Positions 25,378-34,133 of a stretch of DNA of 64,000 bases are shown here, piece after piece. The DNA lies in the NCBI GenBank assembly GCA_015062385.1, contig SUUT01000002.1:64465-128464 (forward strand), given 5' to 3'. The notes beneath the pieces are model-generated. The model was not told the DNA's origin. It saw only the letters and a program-made list of their open reading frames with translations, and did no database searches. Numbering within the stretch: the first letter of the stretch is position 1; each line of letters begins with the position of its first letter. The stretch is from Alphaproteobacteria bacterium (lineage in GTDB: Bacteria > Pseudomonadota > Alphaproteobacteria > CAAHEQ01 > UBA3637). The translations under genes were made by a program, and so were the position numbers.

Positions 25378-25406
25378 TGGACAAGTTCAAATGTTTTGTG
25401 TATAAG
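25378..25406 (+). promoter_or_regulatory. promoter of nifJ
   Basis: TGGACA (25378-25383), 17 bases and TATAAG (25401-25406), ~38 bases before the nifJ ATG. The -10 overlaps an in-frame ATG at 25396, which rules that codon out as the start. Confidence 0.65.
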
Positions 25407-25443
25407 AATGTATTATATTTTTTTGATAGAAAAGGAAGAAAAA

Positions 25444-28400
25444 ATGTCAGATACACCCGTAATGAAAATGTTAGATGCTAATGAAGCAGCCGCTTTTGTT
25501 GCCCATAAATTAAATGAAGTTTCCATTATTTATCCGATTACGCCTTCATCGCCGATGGGCGAATGGTCTGATACTTGGTCAACGGCCGGTGTGAAAAATA
25601 TATGGGGTAAAGTTCCGCAAGTGTTGGAAATGCAATCCGAAGCCGGTGCTATTGGAGCCGTCCACGGATCATTACAGGCCGGTTCAATTACTACAACTTA
25701 TACGGCTTCGCAGGGGTTGTTATTGATGATTCCGAATATGTTTAAAATTGCCGGAGAATTAACCCCGTTTGTTATGCATGTGGCCGCCCGTACCATTGCA
25801 GGGCATGCATTATCTATTTTTGGTGACCATTCAGATGTGATGGCTTGTCGGCAAACAGGGTTTGCTATGATTGCCTCAAATTCCGTGCAGGAAGCACAAG
25901 ATATTGCAGTTGTTGCACAAATGTCTACATTCTTATCCCGTATTCCGTTTATTCACTTTTTTGACGGGTTTAGAACATCTCATGAAATCAATAAAATTAT
26001 TCCGATTTCCGATTCGGAATTAAAAACATTAATGACTGATATTCCGACAGATTTTACCGTTAAAAACGCATTAAAACCCGAAAATCCGAAAATTCGGGGA
26101 ACGGCTCAAAATCCGGATGTTTTCTTTCAAATTAAAGAGGCTGCTAATAAATATTATAATGCTTGTCCGTCCTATGTAGAACAGGCTATGCGTCAATTTG
26201 AAGCAATAACAGGCAGAGCTTATCATTTAATTGAATACAAGGGTGTTGCTGATGCCGAACATGTTGTTGTTGCAATCGGTTCAAGTGTTGAAACATTGGA
26301 ACAAACGGCAGAAGCCTTAAATGCAATGGGTGGTAAATATGGTGTTATTGGGGTTCGATTATATCGTCCGTTCCCGAAAGAAGCCTTTATCAATGCTTTG
26401 CCGAAAACAGTTAAATATATTTCTGTATTAGATAGAACAAAAGAATCCGGTTCAGTCGGAGAACCGTTATATTTAGATGTTGTTTCCACATTGGCCGAAG
26501 GAGTTGCAAACGGAACAGTTGCAACAATGCCAAAAATTTTAGGTGGTCGGTATGGATTATCTTCAAAAGAATTTACGCCGGCTATGGCAAAAGCCGTTTT
26601 TGAAAATACACAAAAAGCACATTTTACCGTTGGTATTGATGATGATGTGACGAACTTATCCTTATCATATGATTCTGCTTTTGACATTGAAGGAAAAGAT
26701 GTTTCTCGTTGTGTCTTTATCGGTTTGGGGTCAGACGGAACAGTCGGAGCTAATAAGAACTCTATTAAAATTATTGCTGACGGGGAAGATTATTTCGGAC
26801 AGGCTTATTTTGTGTATGATTCCAAAAAATCAGGTGGAATGACAACATCGCACTTGCGTTTTTCCAAAAAGCCGATTAAAGCACCATATTTGATTAATCA
26901 GGCTGATTTTGTGGCGTGTCATCATATGCCGTTTTTATTTAAAACGGATGTATTATCTTTTGCCAATAAAAATGCCGTCTTTTTAATTAATTCAACGGAA
27001 CCGGCCGATAAAGTATGGGATAGTTTGCCGATAGAGGTGCAACAAGAAATTGTTGATAAAAATATTAAATTGTATGCGATTGATGCTGTTGATGTGGCTC
27101 AAAAAACAGGTATGGGACGGCGAATTAACACCATTATGCAAACTTGTTTCTTTGCCATTTCAGGGGTTTTGCCTCGGGAAGAAGCTATTGCAAAAATTAA
27201 AAAAGCCATTGAAAAAACATATGCCCGTAAAGGACAGGATGTTGTAGATGCGAACATCAAAGCCGTTGATGCCTCATTAGCTCATTTGCATGAAATTAAA
27301 GTCGGAGCTGTTAATTCCGTTCATAAACGGCAAGCCGGTGTACCCTCAACGGCACCGGAATTGATTCAAAAAGTAACAGGTAAAATTATTGAAGGTCGGG
27401 GCGAACAATTACCGGTCAGTGCTCTTGAATGGACAGCAGACGGTACATGGCCGACTGATACGGCAAAATATGAAAAACGCCGAATTGCAACAGCCATTCC
27501 GGAATGGGATCCAAGTGTTTGTATTCAATGTGGTAAATGTGTTTCCGTTTGTCCGCATGCAGCTATTCGGGCAAAAGCCTTTAAAGAAGATGCATTAAAA
27601 AATGCTCCTGAAAACTTTAAATATACAGATTACAAGGGTAAAGAATTTGCCGGCGAGAAATTTGTATTGCAAGTTGCTCCGGAAGATTGTACCGGTTGTA
27701 CGTTATGTACACAAGCATGTCCGGTTAAAAATAAACTCAATCCGGATAAAAAAGCCATCAATATGGTGCCGATTGAAAGTCATTTGGCTGATGATATTAA
27801 AAATTTTGATTTCTTTATGTCATTGCCTGATGTTGACAGAACTAAATTATCGCCGAAACAAATTAAATCTGTTTCGTTAATGCGACCATTGTTTGAATTT
27901 TCGGGAGCTTGTGCCGGTTGTGGTGAAACACCGTATGTTAAAATGATGACACAGTTATTCGGGGATAGATTGTTGGTTGCTAATGCAACGGGCTGTTCTT
28001 CCATTTATAGTGGAAATTTACCGACAACGCCTTATGCTAAAAACAGTGAAGGCTATGGTCCGGCTTGGGCAAACTCTTTGTTTGAAGATAATGCTGAATT
28101 TGGATTGGGTATGCGGACATCTGTTGATTCTAAAACTGATTTTGCGATGCAATTATTAGGTGAAATGAGCATGGAAATTGGCGAAGACATTGTTGCTGAA
28201 ATTGTTAATGCCGAACAGGAAACTGAATCAGATATTCAAGAACAACGCAAACGGATTCAAGCATTAAAAGAACAATTAAAAACCATTGACCATCCCAGAG
28301 CCAAAATTTTAATTGAAAATGCTGATTATTTGGTTAAAAAATCGGTTTGGATTTTAGGCGGTGACGGTTGGGCTTATGACATCGGATACGGTGGATTGGA

Positions 28401-28986
28401 TCATGTTTTGTATTCCGGCAAAAATGTTAATATTATGGTAATGGATACGGAAGTTTATTCCAATACGGGTGGACAACGGTCCAAAGCAACGCCGATTGGT
28501 GCTTCTGCTAAATTTGCTATGGGTGGAAGTGAATTGCCTCGTAAAGATTTAGGTATGATTGCCATGTCTTCGGGCGGTGTTTATGTTGCCAGTATTTCAT
28601 TAGGGGCAAAAGATATGCATGCGTTGCAGGTTATGAATGAAGCTGAAAGTTTTAACGGTCCTTCTTTAATTATTGCATACAGTCATTGTATTTCACATGG
28701 ATACGATATTGGTAAATTTGGTTTAGAACATCAAAAATTAGCCGTTGAAACAGGATTGTGGCCGTTATATCGGTTTGACCCTAGACGGGTAGAGCAGGGA
28801 TTAAATCCGTTTCAATTAGACAGTAAGCCGACAAAGCCGGTCGCTGAATTTATGGAAACTGAAAATCGCTTTAAAGCCGTTCGTCAAAGCAATCCGAAAC
28901 ATTATGAAGAATTGGTACAAAAAGCACAAGCTCAAATTGACCAACGGTTCAAATTATATGAACGCTTGGCAAAGGGAGATGAATAA
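25444..28986 (+). CDS. nifJ: pyruvate:ferredoxin (flavodoxin) oxidoreductase
   Basis: An 1180-residue single-chain PFOR, full length. It oxidises pyruvate with CoA to acetyl-CoA and CO2, passing electrons to ferredoxin or flavodoxin. The order of domains is as in NifJ: TPP/pyrimidine domain (ITPSSPMGEW), CoA domain, EKR linker, two 4Fe-4S sites (CIQCGKCVSVCP and CTGCTLCTQACP), a third cluster region beginning CAGCGETPY, and the TPP-binding core GGDGWAYDIGYGG with SNTGGQRSKATP. The ATG at 25444 has AAAAGGAAG upstream and begins MSDTPVMKMLDANEAAAF, the usual start. An oxygen-sensitive enzyme of this kind indicates anaerobic energy metabolism, unusual for free-living alphaproteobacteria. It is monocistronic. 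Confidence 0.97.
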   Translation: MSDTPVMKMLDANEAAAFVAHKLNEVSIIYPITPSSPMGEWSDTWSTAGVKNIWGKVPQVLEMQSEAGAIGAVHGSLQAGSITTTYTASQGLLLMIPNMFKIAGELTPFVMHVAARTIAGHALSIFGDHSDVMACRQTGFAMIASNSVQEAQDIAVVAQMSTFLSRIPFIHFFDGFRTSHEINKIIPISDSELKTLMTDIPTDFTVKNALKPENPKIRGTAQNPDVFFQIKEAANKYYNACPSYVEQAMRQFEAITGRAYHLIEYKGVADAEHVVVAIGSSVETLEQTAEALNAMGGKYGVIGVRLYRPFPKEAFINALPKTVKYISVLDRTKESGSVGEPLYLDVVSTLAEGVANGTVATMPKILGGRYGLSSKEFTPAMAKAVFENTQKAHFTVGIDDDVTNLSLSYDSAFDIEGKDVSRCVFIGLGSDGTVGANKNSIKIIADGEDYFGQAYFVYDSKKSGGMTTSHLRFSKKPIKAPYLINQADFVACHHMPFLFKTDVLSFANKNAVFLINSTEPADKVWDSLPIEVQQEIVDKNIKLYAIDAVDVAQKTGMGRRINTIMQTCFFAISGVLPREEAIAKIKKAIEKTYARKGQDVVDANIKAVDASLAHLHEIKVGAVNSVHKRQAGVPSTAPELIQKVTGKIIEGRGEQLPVSALEWTADGTWPTDTAKYEKRRIATAIPEWDPSVCIQCGKCVSVCPHAAIRAKAFKEDALKNAPENFKYTDYKGKEFAGEKFVLQVAPEDCTGCTLCTQACPVKNKLNPDKKAINMVPIESHLADDIKNFDFFMSLPDVDRTKLSPKQIKSVSLMRPLFEFSGACAGCGETPYVKMMTQLFGDRLLVANATGCSSIYSGNLPTTPYAKNSEGYGPAWANSLFEDNAEFGLGMRTSVDSKTDFAMQLLGEMSMEIGEDIVAEIVNAEQETESDIQEQRKRIQALKEQLKTIDHPRAKILIENADYLVKKSVWILGGDGWAYDIGYGGLDHVLYSGKNVNIMVMDTEVYSNTGGQRSKATPIGASAKFAMGGSELPRKDLGMIAMSSGGVYVASISLGAKDMHALQVMNEAESFNGPSLIIAYSHCISHGYDIGKFGLEHQKLAVETGLWPLYRFDPRRVEQGLNPFQLDSKPTKPVAEFMETENRFKAVRQSNPKHYEELVQKAQAQIDQRFKLYERLAKGDE

Positions 28987-29015
28987 TTTTACAGTGTTTT
29001 TAATTGTTTTGAAGA

Positions 29016-29042
29016 TTACCGCCTCTATTTTAGGGGCGGTAA
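29016..29042 (+). terminator. hairpin after nifJ
   Basis: TTACCGCC pairs with GGCGGTAA over an 11-base loop, 30 bases after the stop. The T-run is weak, so it may act together with the next hairpin. Confidence 0.5.
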
Positions 29043-29078
29043 TTGTATGAAAATGATAAAATAAAAAAAACATCCGAA

Positions 29079-29130
29079 ACGAATCAATTTTTTGAATTTT
29101 TATATAAATTTTAAATTGATTCGTTTTTGT
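29079..29130 (+). terminator. rho-independent terminator
   Basis: ACGAATCAATTT (29079-29090) and AAATTGATTCGT (29113-29124) form a perfect 12-bp stem followed by TTTTG. It is symmetrical enough to work on either strand. Confidence 0.65.
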
Positions 29131-29157
29131 TTTATATGGTTTTACTATAAGTTTGAC

Positions 29158-29315
29158 TATAAAAAAAGGTACGTTAAAACGCAACATTTTTTTCACTTTT
29201 TGAGATTTTTTTTTAATTTGAAATAAATTATTATTTTAAAAGGATTTTAGTTTATTTTTATAAATCAACGTGTTTTGCAAAAAGCATCTGCAAAAAAAGA
29301 TACCTTTTTTTATAC
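29158..29315 (+). repeat. conserved ~158-bp non-coding element, copy D
   Basis: TATAAAAAAAGGTACGT at the left end, then CGCAACATTTTTTTCACTTT, T-tracts and ATACCTTTTTTTATAC at the right end, so the ends are inverted repeats of each other. It reads toward the autotransporter gene, which starts 244 bases on. The middle is more diverged than in A and B. Confidence 0.55.
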
Positions 29316-29558
29316 TGTCTTTTGTTAAATGAGTACAGAAGCATAAGATGTTATGTTTGAAAAACCAAAAGGGCGGGAGTAGTATGAAAATAAAAAAAAT
29401 AACACATTGAAAATAAATATTTTTTTCAGCATATTAAAATATGTCATAAAAATGCAAAATAATGGTTGACATTTTAAATAGGATTTAATAGGCTGAAAGA
29501 AGCTTCTTCTATGAAGTGAGGAACTTATGATTAATTTTTTAACTAGAGTGAGGTATTT
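29316..29558. promoter_or_regulatory. leader region of the autotransporter gene
   Basis: No gene other than the mini-ORF below. TTGACA at 29466-29471 could be a -35 with TAGGCT 17 bases on. The leader shares TATGAAGTGAGGA (29511-29523) with the leader of the pilin-like gene at 44153. Confidence 0.35.
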
Positions 29559-29562
29559 ATGA
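29527..29562 (+). CDS. 11-residue upstream mini-ORF coupled to the autotransporter
   Basis: ATG with its own GTGAGGA Shine-Dalgarno opens an 11-codon frame, MINFLTRVRYL, whose TGA overlaps the ATG of the autotransporter (ATGA). Such an arrangement couples translation of the large gene to that of the leader. It could be fortuitous. Confidence 0.35.
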   Translation: MINFLTRVRYL

Positions 29563-32009
29563 GGTATTCAAATACAGCAATTACAGAACTTTCAAAAAAA
29601 TATCGTACAATTTTGAAAAAATGTGCCATTTTAAATGCAGTTGCATTATTGGCTTTATCCACACCGGCTATGGCAGCTCAATATGGTATTGCCGTGACAG
29701 AAAGTAGAGTATACACAGAATCTGCTTTTACAGGTGATGATGTTGGTATTTATTCGGGTAGTGGTGCAACTGGTACATTTACAGCCGAAGATATTACTGT
29801 TACAGACAGTTTAAGAGGGATTCTTGCAAAAGGAACAGAATCAAAAATTGTTATTGGTAGTGCAAGTGATTATACCAATAGTTTAACCATTTCTAATAAC
29901 AATACAGAATCCGGAATTCATGATCGAGGTATTCGTGCCGAAAATGGTGGAACAGTTGAAGTTTATACGGATAATTTAACAATTACCGGTACAGATACCT
30001 CTTATGCATTACATGCAAGAGGTGGGGACGATTCTTTAACAACAAAAATTGTAGTGAATGCTAAAAATGTAGATATTACAAGCAAAGATTCTCCAGCAGT
30101 TAATGCAAATAATACAGGAATCAGACCGGAAGAAACTTATGCAACAACACAAGTTGATATTGTAGCAGATAATATTAATATTTCTTCTGATACAACGGCA
30201 GTTTCTGCTATGAGCCAAGGAATTGTTAATATTACGGGTAACACAGTTTTAAATGCTGAAAACGCTATTTTAGGTCGTGGTGATGCACAAATTAACATTA
30301 ACACAACCGACTTGACTAAAACGTTGGTAATGAATGGTAATATTGATTTTGATTATGATAAAAAAACATCAGACTCTGCTATTAATGCTTTCATTAATGT
30401 TAATTTGAATGGTACTTCTTCTTCATGGACGGGAAATACTGTTAAAAGTTGGGGTGATGATGAACCAGAAGATCCTAATAAGTTAATTGTTTCTGATGCA
30501 ACAGTTACACTTAATGACGGGGCAACTTGGAATGCAACAAAAATTACAGCAACTGATACAATGAAACAAACCGCATTAAACTACTTAATTGTTAAAAAAG
30601 GTACAATTAATGTTGCAGACGGGGCCACTGCTTTGGTTGGCGATTTAACGGTAACGGACTTAACGTTAAATGGTATGGTTGAAGCTGATACAGCTACATT
30701 TGAATCCGGTTCAAAATTAACAACTGCTTTGGATGATACTGTTAAAATTAAAGCTAAAAAAGTTACAATTGGTGATGGTTCCACATTGAACTTAATCATT
30801 GATGGTGCCGTTGAAGAAAAATCATATAACTTTATTGATTCCGCAGATATTACAGGAGCCTTTACAATTGCTGATAACGGTTTATATTCTTTCACACAAG
30901 ATGAAACTGGTACTATTACGGCAAGTCAGAAAAATGCTGATGAAATTGCAGCAGATACAGGGGCTTCTGCTCAGGAAACAAGTGCTTTATTAGCAATGAT
31001 TAATGCGGATGGATCAAGTACGGAACAAGGTAATGCATTAGCTTCTGCTTTGTCAACGGCAATGCAATCCGGTGATGCAGCAGTTGCTGTTCAGGCTGCA
31101 AAAGAAGCTGCTCCGACAACAGCACAAGTTGTGACAGGTTTAACCAAAGAAACTGCCAATACAATTGCACAAGTTTCTACGACTCGTTTAGATTCTATTA
31201 AAGGAACAAGCGGTGGTGATACGGTAACAGGGGCCGGTTTGTGGGTTCAAGGATTATATAACCATACAAAACAAAGCACAACATCTTCATCTGATGGATT
31301 CAAAGCAAATTCACGTGGTTTGGCTGTTGGTGCCGATGCAGAATTATCCGAAACAACAACGTTAGGTTTGGGGTATGGTTATATGGAAACAGATGCTGAT
31401 ACTACCGGTCGTGATATTACAGTTGATAGTCATAATGTTTTTGTTTACGGAGAATATCAACCGTCTGAATGGTATGTTAATGCTGTTTTAAATTATGGGT
31501 TCTCTAAATACAAGGAAGATAAGGCTCCATTGGGTGTTGCATTAAAGAGCAAGTATGATGTTAAATCATATGGAGCAAGCATTATGACCGGTTATGATTT
31601 TGATAACGGTATTACACCGGAAGCAGGCTTGCGTTATTTGATTGTTGATGCTGAATCATACAATGATGGTGCACAAGACATTAATTCTAAAAAGAATGAT
31701 ATCTTAACAGCCGTTGCCGGTGTTAAATATACAGCTAATGTCAAAGCTGACAAAGCAATTTTAAAACCGACTGTTCGTTTAGCCGCAACATACGACATTG
31801 TTTCTGATAGTGATGAAGCAAGTGTTCAAGTTTTGGGTGGTGGTAATTATACCATTAACGGACAGCGTTTACATCGCTTTGGTGTAGAAGCCGGAGCAGG
31901 TGTGACAGCAACTGTTAACAACTGGGATTTCACATTAGAATATAACGGTGCTTTCAGAGAAGATTATCGCTCACAAGGGGGTATCGTCAGAGCAAGATAC
32001 AATTTCTAA
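29559..32009 (+). CDS. autotransporter (type V secretion) outer-membrane beta-barrel protein
   Basis: An 816-residue autotransporter. An extended signal peptide (KKCAILNAVALLALSTPAMA, cleavage before AQYG) leads to a ~490-residue passenger of short beta-helix-like strands rich in Asn/Thr/Asp (LTISNNNTESGIHDRGIRAE; VTLNDGATWNATKI). A linker helix (~480-560) precedes a C-terminal barrel of ~260 residues starting GAGLWVQGLYNHTK and including RGLAVGADAELSETTTLGLG and GYGYMETD. The protein ends RARYNF with the terminal Phe needed for Bam-dependent insertion. RBS TGAGG is seen. The function is probably adhesion or surface display. It is monocistronic, with a strong terminator, and carries conserved element D upstream. 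Confidence 0.93.
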   Translation: MRYSNTAITELSKKYRTILKKCAILNAVALLALSTPAMAAQYGIAVTESRVYTESAFTGDDVGIYSGSGATGTFTAEDITVTDSLRGILAKGTESKIVIGSASDYTNSLTISNNNTESGIHDRGIRAENGGTVEVYTDNLTITGTDTSYALHARGGDDSLTTKIVVNAKNVDITSKDSPAVNANNTGIRPEETYATTQVDIVADNINISSDTTAVSAMSQGIVNITGNTVLNAENAILGRGDAQININTTDLTKTLVMNGNIDFDYDKKTSDSAINAFINVNLNGTSSSWTGNTVKSWGDDEPEDPNKLIVSDATVTLNDGATWNATKITATDTMKQTALNYLIVKKGTINVADGATALVGDLTVTDLTLNGMVEADTATFESGSKLTTALDDTVKIKAKKVTIGDGSTLNLIIDGAVEEKSYNFIDSADITGAFTIADNGLYSFTQDETGTITASQKNADEIAADTGASAQETSALLAMINADGSSTEQGNALASALSTAMQSGDAAVAVQAAKEAAPTTAQVVTGLTKETANTIAQVSTTRLDSIKGTSGGDTVTGAGLWVQGLYNHTKQSTTSSSDGFKANSRGLAVGADAELSETTTLGLGYGYMETDADTTGRDITVDSHNVFVYGEYQPSEWYVNAVLNYGFSKYKEDKAPLGVALKSKYDVKSYGASIMTGYDFDNGITPEAGLRYLIVDAESYNDGAQDINSKKNDILTAVAGVKYTANVKADKAILKPTVRLAATYDIVSDSDEASVQVLGGGNYTINGQRLHRFGVEAGAGVTATVNNWDFTLEYNGAFREDYRSQGGIVRARYNF

Positions 32010-32031
32010 TTGTGTAATTTAATTGGCTAAA

Positions 32032-32069
32032 AAAACCGAGTTGTCAATTTTTATTGAGAACTCGGTTTT
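32032..32069 (+). terminator. rho-independent terminator
   Basis: AAAACCGAGTT and AACTCGGTTTT form an 11-bp stem, 22 bases after the autotransporter stop. Confidence 0.9.
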
Positions 32070-32346
32070 CATATTGATTTAGTACAGATAACCCTCATTT
32101 TAATTGAGATTGAGTTATTCTGAGGTTAATGTTAAATAGTAGGGTATGGAATGACATGGGAATACTTATTTTAGAATGCTATTAATCTGATAAACGCTGT
32201 TTAAAAACATGTCATTTAAAAACAATAAGTTTTAACGTTAAAGAGTAATAATATCCCATATAACAGAGAAAACGGATTTTTTTGACAAAGTTAAAGTCTT
32301 TGCCTAATTTTTTACTATATTTTTTTGTTTTATTGAAAAAAAATAT
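32070..32346. other. intergenic region, no gene seen
   Basis: AT-rich sequence between the autotransporter terminator and the promoter at 32347. No frame, repeat or hairpin of note was found. Confidence 0.6.
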
Positions 32347-32375
32347 TTGACAATAAGCTGTTTTTATATTATAAT
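32347..32375 (+). promoter_or_regulatory. full-consensus sigma70 promoter
   Basis: TTGACA (32347-32352), 17 bases, TATAAT (32370-32375): both hexamers perfect. It lies 24 bases before the start codon at 32400. Confidence 0.9.
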
Positions 32376-32399
32376 AAAAAAATATAAAGGGGATATATT

Positions 32400-33344
32400 A
32401 TGTATCGATATGATTCAAATAATCAAACAAAAATACCTGATTTAACAGATACTGAAAGTATTGTTAAAGGATTAGAAAAAGCTGTTTCGGATTATAAAGA
32501 AGCAGTTGAGCATGAGCATAAAAAATTCTTAAAATATGATCAAGAGGGTTTAGGAATTGGTCCGACTAATACACCCCTACCAACATCAAAAACACCGACA
32601 AAGGAAGATGTTTTTAAAGATGTAGTGGTTCATTTTCATCAAAAAGAGGGCTTGGATGCTATTGATGAACTACTGTCTTCTCGTAAAATCGAAACGGTTT
32701 CTAACTCAAATGGTTTTTGGACTAAAAGCGGAGTCTATTTAATTGTTGATGAAAAAATAACTTACAACACGAAAGGGATAGATGTTTCTTTAATTACCCA
32801 AGGACGTGTTCATAATAAAGACGGCATTAATCCTTATACTGTCTTAGGACCGGATGCAAATGGCATTGGTGCCTCTGTTTATAAGACACTTGCCAGTGGT
32901 ATAAATAATAATCAATATGACAGCCAAACGACAACGGCTCTCAATGTTTCCTGCGGAAATTACGGGGTAACGATGGGAGAATGGTATCAATTTGGACCAA
33001 GATTAAGTCAAGAAACACAAAAGGGAGTAAAATTTCAATACGGGGATGAAGACGAAGCAAGAGCTTTAACAATAGGAAACGGTCTTATGGCAGAATATCG
33101 TCAAAAAGCAACCAGTGCTTCAAATTTTATATGGACAGCTTCACATAGTCATAGAGTTTTAACAATGATGATAGGTGTTGATGCACGAGTATCTGATTAT
33201 AAATTAGGTGCTGTTGTCGGTATTAATTCTAAAGGGAAAGGTAGTGTTTCGGCCGTTTTGAGAAATAATTCAACGGAAGTATCCGCCAGCCTGGATACAG
33301 AGGGACATTATGAAGTGAGAGCTGGTTTTTTAATGACTTACTAA
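32400..33344 (+). CDS. unknown protein, strongly expressed promoter
   Basis: A 314-residue protein that I do not recognise. RBS AAAGGGG precedes the ATG and a full-consensus promoter lies upstream. There is no signal peptide and no membrane helix. The N-terminal ~70 residues are charged and helical (VKGLEKAVSDYKEAVEHEHK), followed by a Thr/Pro linker (TNTPLPTSKTPTKED). The C-terminal ~200 residues look like a string of beta-strands (SGVYLIVDEKITYNTKGIDV, VLTMMIGVDARVSDYKLGAV, SVSAVLRNNSTEVSAS) and the protein ends VRAGFLMTY, with an aromatic last residue as in outer-membrane barrels. It might be a beta-rich surface or inclusion protein exported by a non-Sec route. That is speculation. Confidence 0.6.
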   Translation: MYRYDSNNQTKIPDLTDTESIVKGLEKAVSDYKEAVEHEHKKFLKYDQEGLGIGPTNTPLPTSKTPTKEDVFKDVVVHFHQKEGLDAIDELLSSRKIETVSNSNGFWTKSGVYLIVDEKITYNTKGIDVSLITQGRVHNKDGINPYTVLGPDANGIGASVYKTLASGINNNQYDSQTTTALNVSCGNYGVTMGEWYQFGPRLSQETQKGVKFQYGDEDEARALTIGNGLMAEYRQKATSASNFIWTASHSHRVLTMMIGVDARVSDYKLGAVVGINSKGKGSVSAVLRNNSTEVSASLDTEGHYEVRAGFLMTY

Positions 33345-33902
33345 AATTTTTTTATACTGTTTTTCTTAAAGATTCAATATATTTTAATCCGGAAAATTTT
33401 TTCTATACTTGGCAATTTTTATACTTTTTGTTCTGTTATTGATAATACAGTTTTAAATGCTGAAAAGGGAAACCGTTAACATTGACTTTATCAGATTGAT
33501 AAATTACTCAACTTTCTTTTAAAGTGGCATATGCATTTTTTAACTCATCAATATTCAAATCTTTTCTGTTTATTTAAAGCCTTTCTTTTTTTACGATAAT
33601 ATAAGAAAAATAGAAACTTAACTTAAATTTTTATTGAATTTTCTTCCAAAAATTACTTGCTACTATTTTTATTTCTTGATCCAATTCATATCTATTAGAG
33701 GAACTATTCATTATTATAAATTCTAAACGGATCAGAAACCAATTAATTACGGATAAGTAAAAGGTAACAATGTCCAACAAATCCATTCGGATAAAATGGT
33801 ATAAAAGTCTTATAGATAGAGTAGGGGTTAAATGTCTTCTACGGGCAAAGTGACGTGCAACTGTGATAGGAAGCAGAAAATCGGGAAAAACAAGCAATAA
33901 AA
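33345..33902. other. intergenic region, no supported gene
   Basis: About 560 AT-rich bases between the unknown gene and the tRNA-Ser terminator. A minus-strand frame (33631-33918) starts inside the terminator hairpin and lacks an RBS; it is not accepted. No repeats were found. Confidence 0.55.
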
Positions 33903-33931
33903 AATCCCCTATAACCAAAAGGTTAAGGGGA
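33903..33931 (-). terminator. terminator of tRNA-Ser
   Basis: CCCCTTAACC and GGTTATAGGGG (minus strand, one bulge) followed by ATTTTTTATTG, directly after the tRNA 3' end. Confidence 0.85.
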
Positions 33932-33934
33932 TAA

Positions 33935-34024
33935 TGGCGGATGGGGTGAGATTCGAACTCACGGTGGAGTTACCCCCACGCCGGTTTTCAAGACCGGAGC
34001 CTTAAACCACTCGACCACCCATCC
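33935..34024 (-). tRNA. tRNA-Ser (anticodon UGA)
   Basis: 90 bases including the encoded CCA. The acceptor arms are GGATGGG and CCCATCC. The anticodon stem CCGGT / ACCGG encloses CTTGAAA, giving anticodon UGA. The long variable arm (CGTGGGGGTAACTCCACC) is typical of serine tRNA, and the T-loop is GTTCGAATC. Confidence 0.96.
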
Positions 34025-34133
34025 ACTGGTTTTTTTAGGCTGAAATCTTTATGACATAAAAAAAATAAAAAATCAAGTGCTTTTTTTAAAAAAATGTATT
34101 ATAGTTATTAAAAATGTTTATGAAAGGGAGATT

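Noticed and set aside
33631..33918. 95-codon minus-strand frame
   Set aside because: It starts at a TTG inside the tRNA-Ser terminator hairpin, has no RBS and no recognisable motif; at most a decayed gene.
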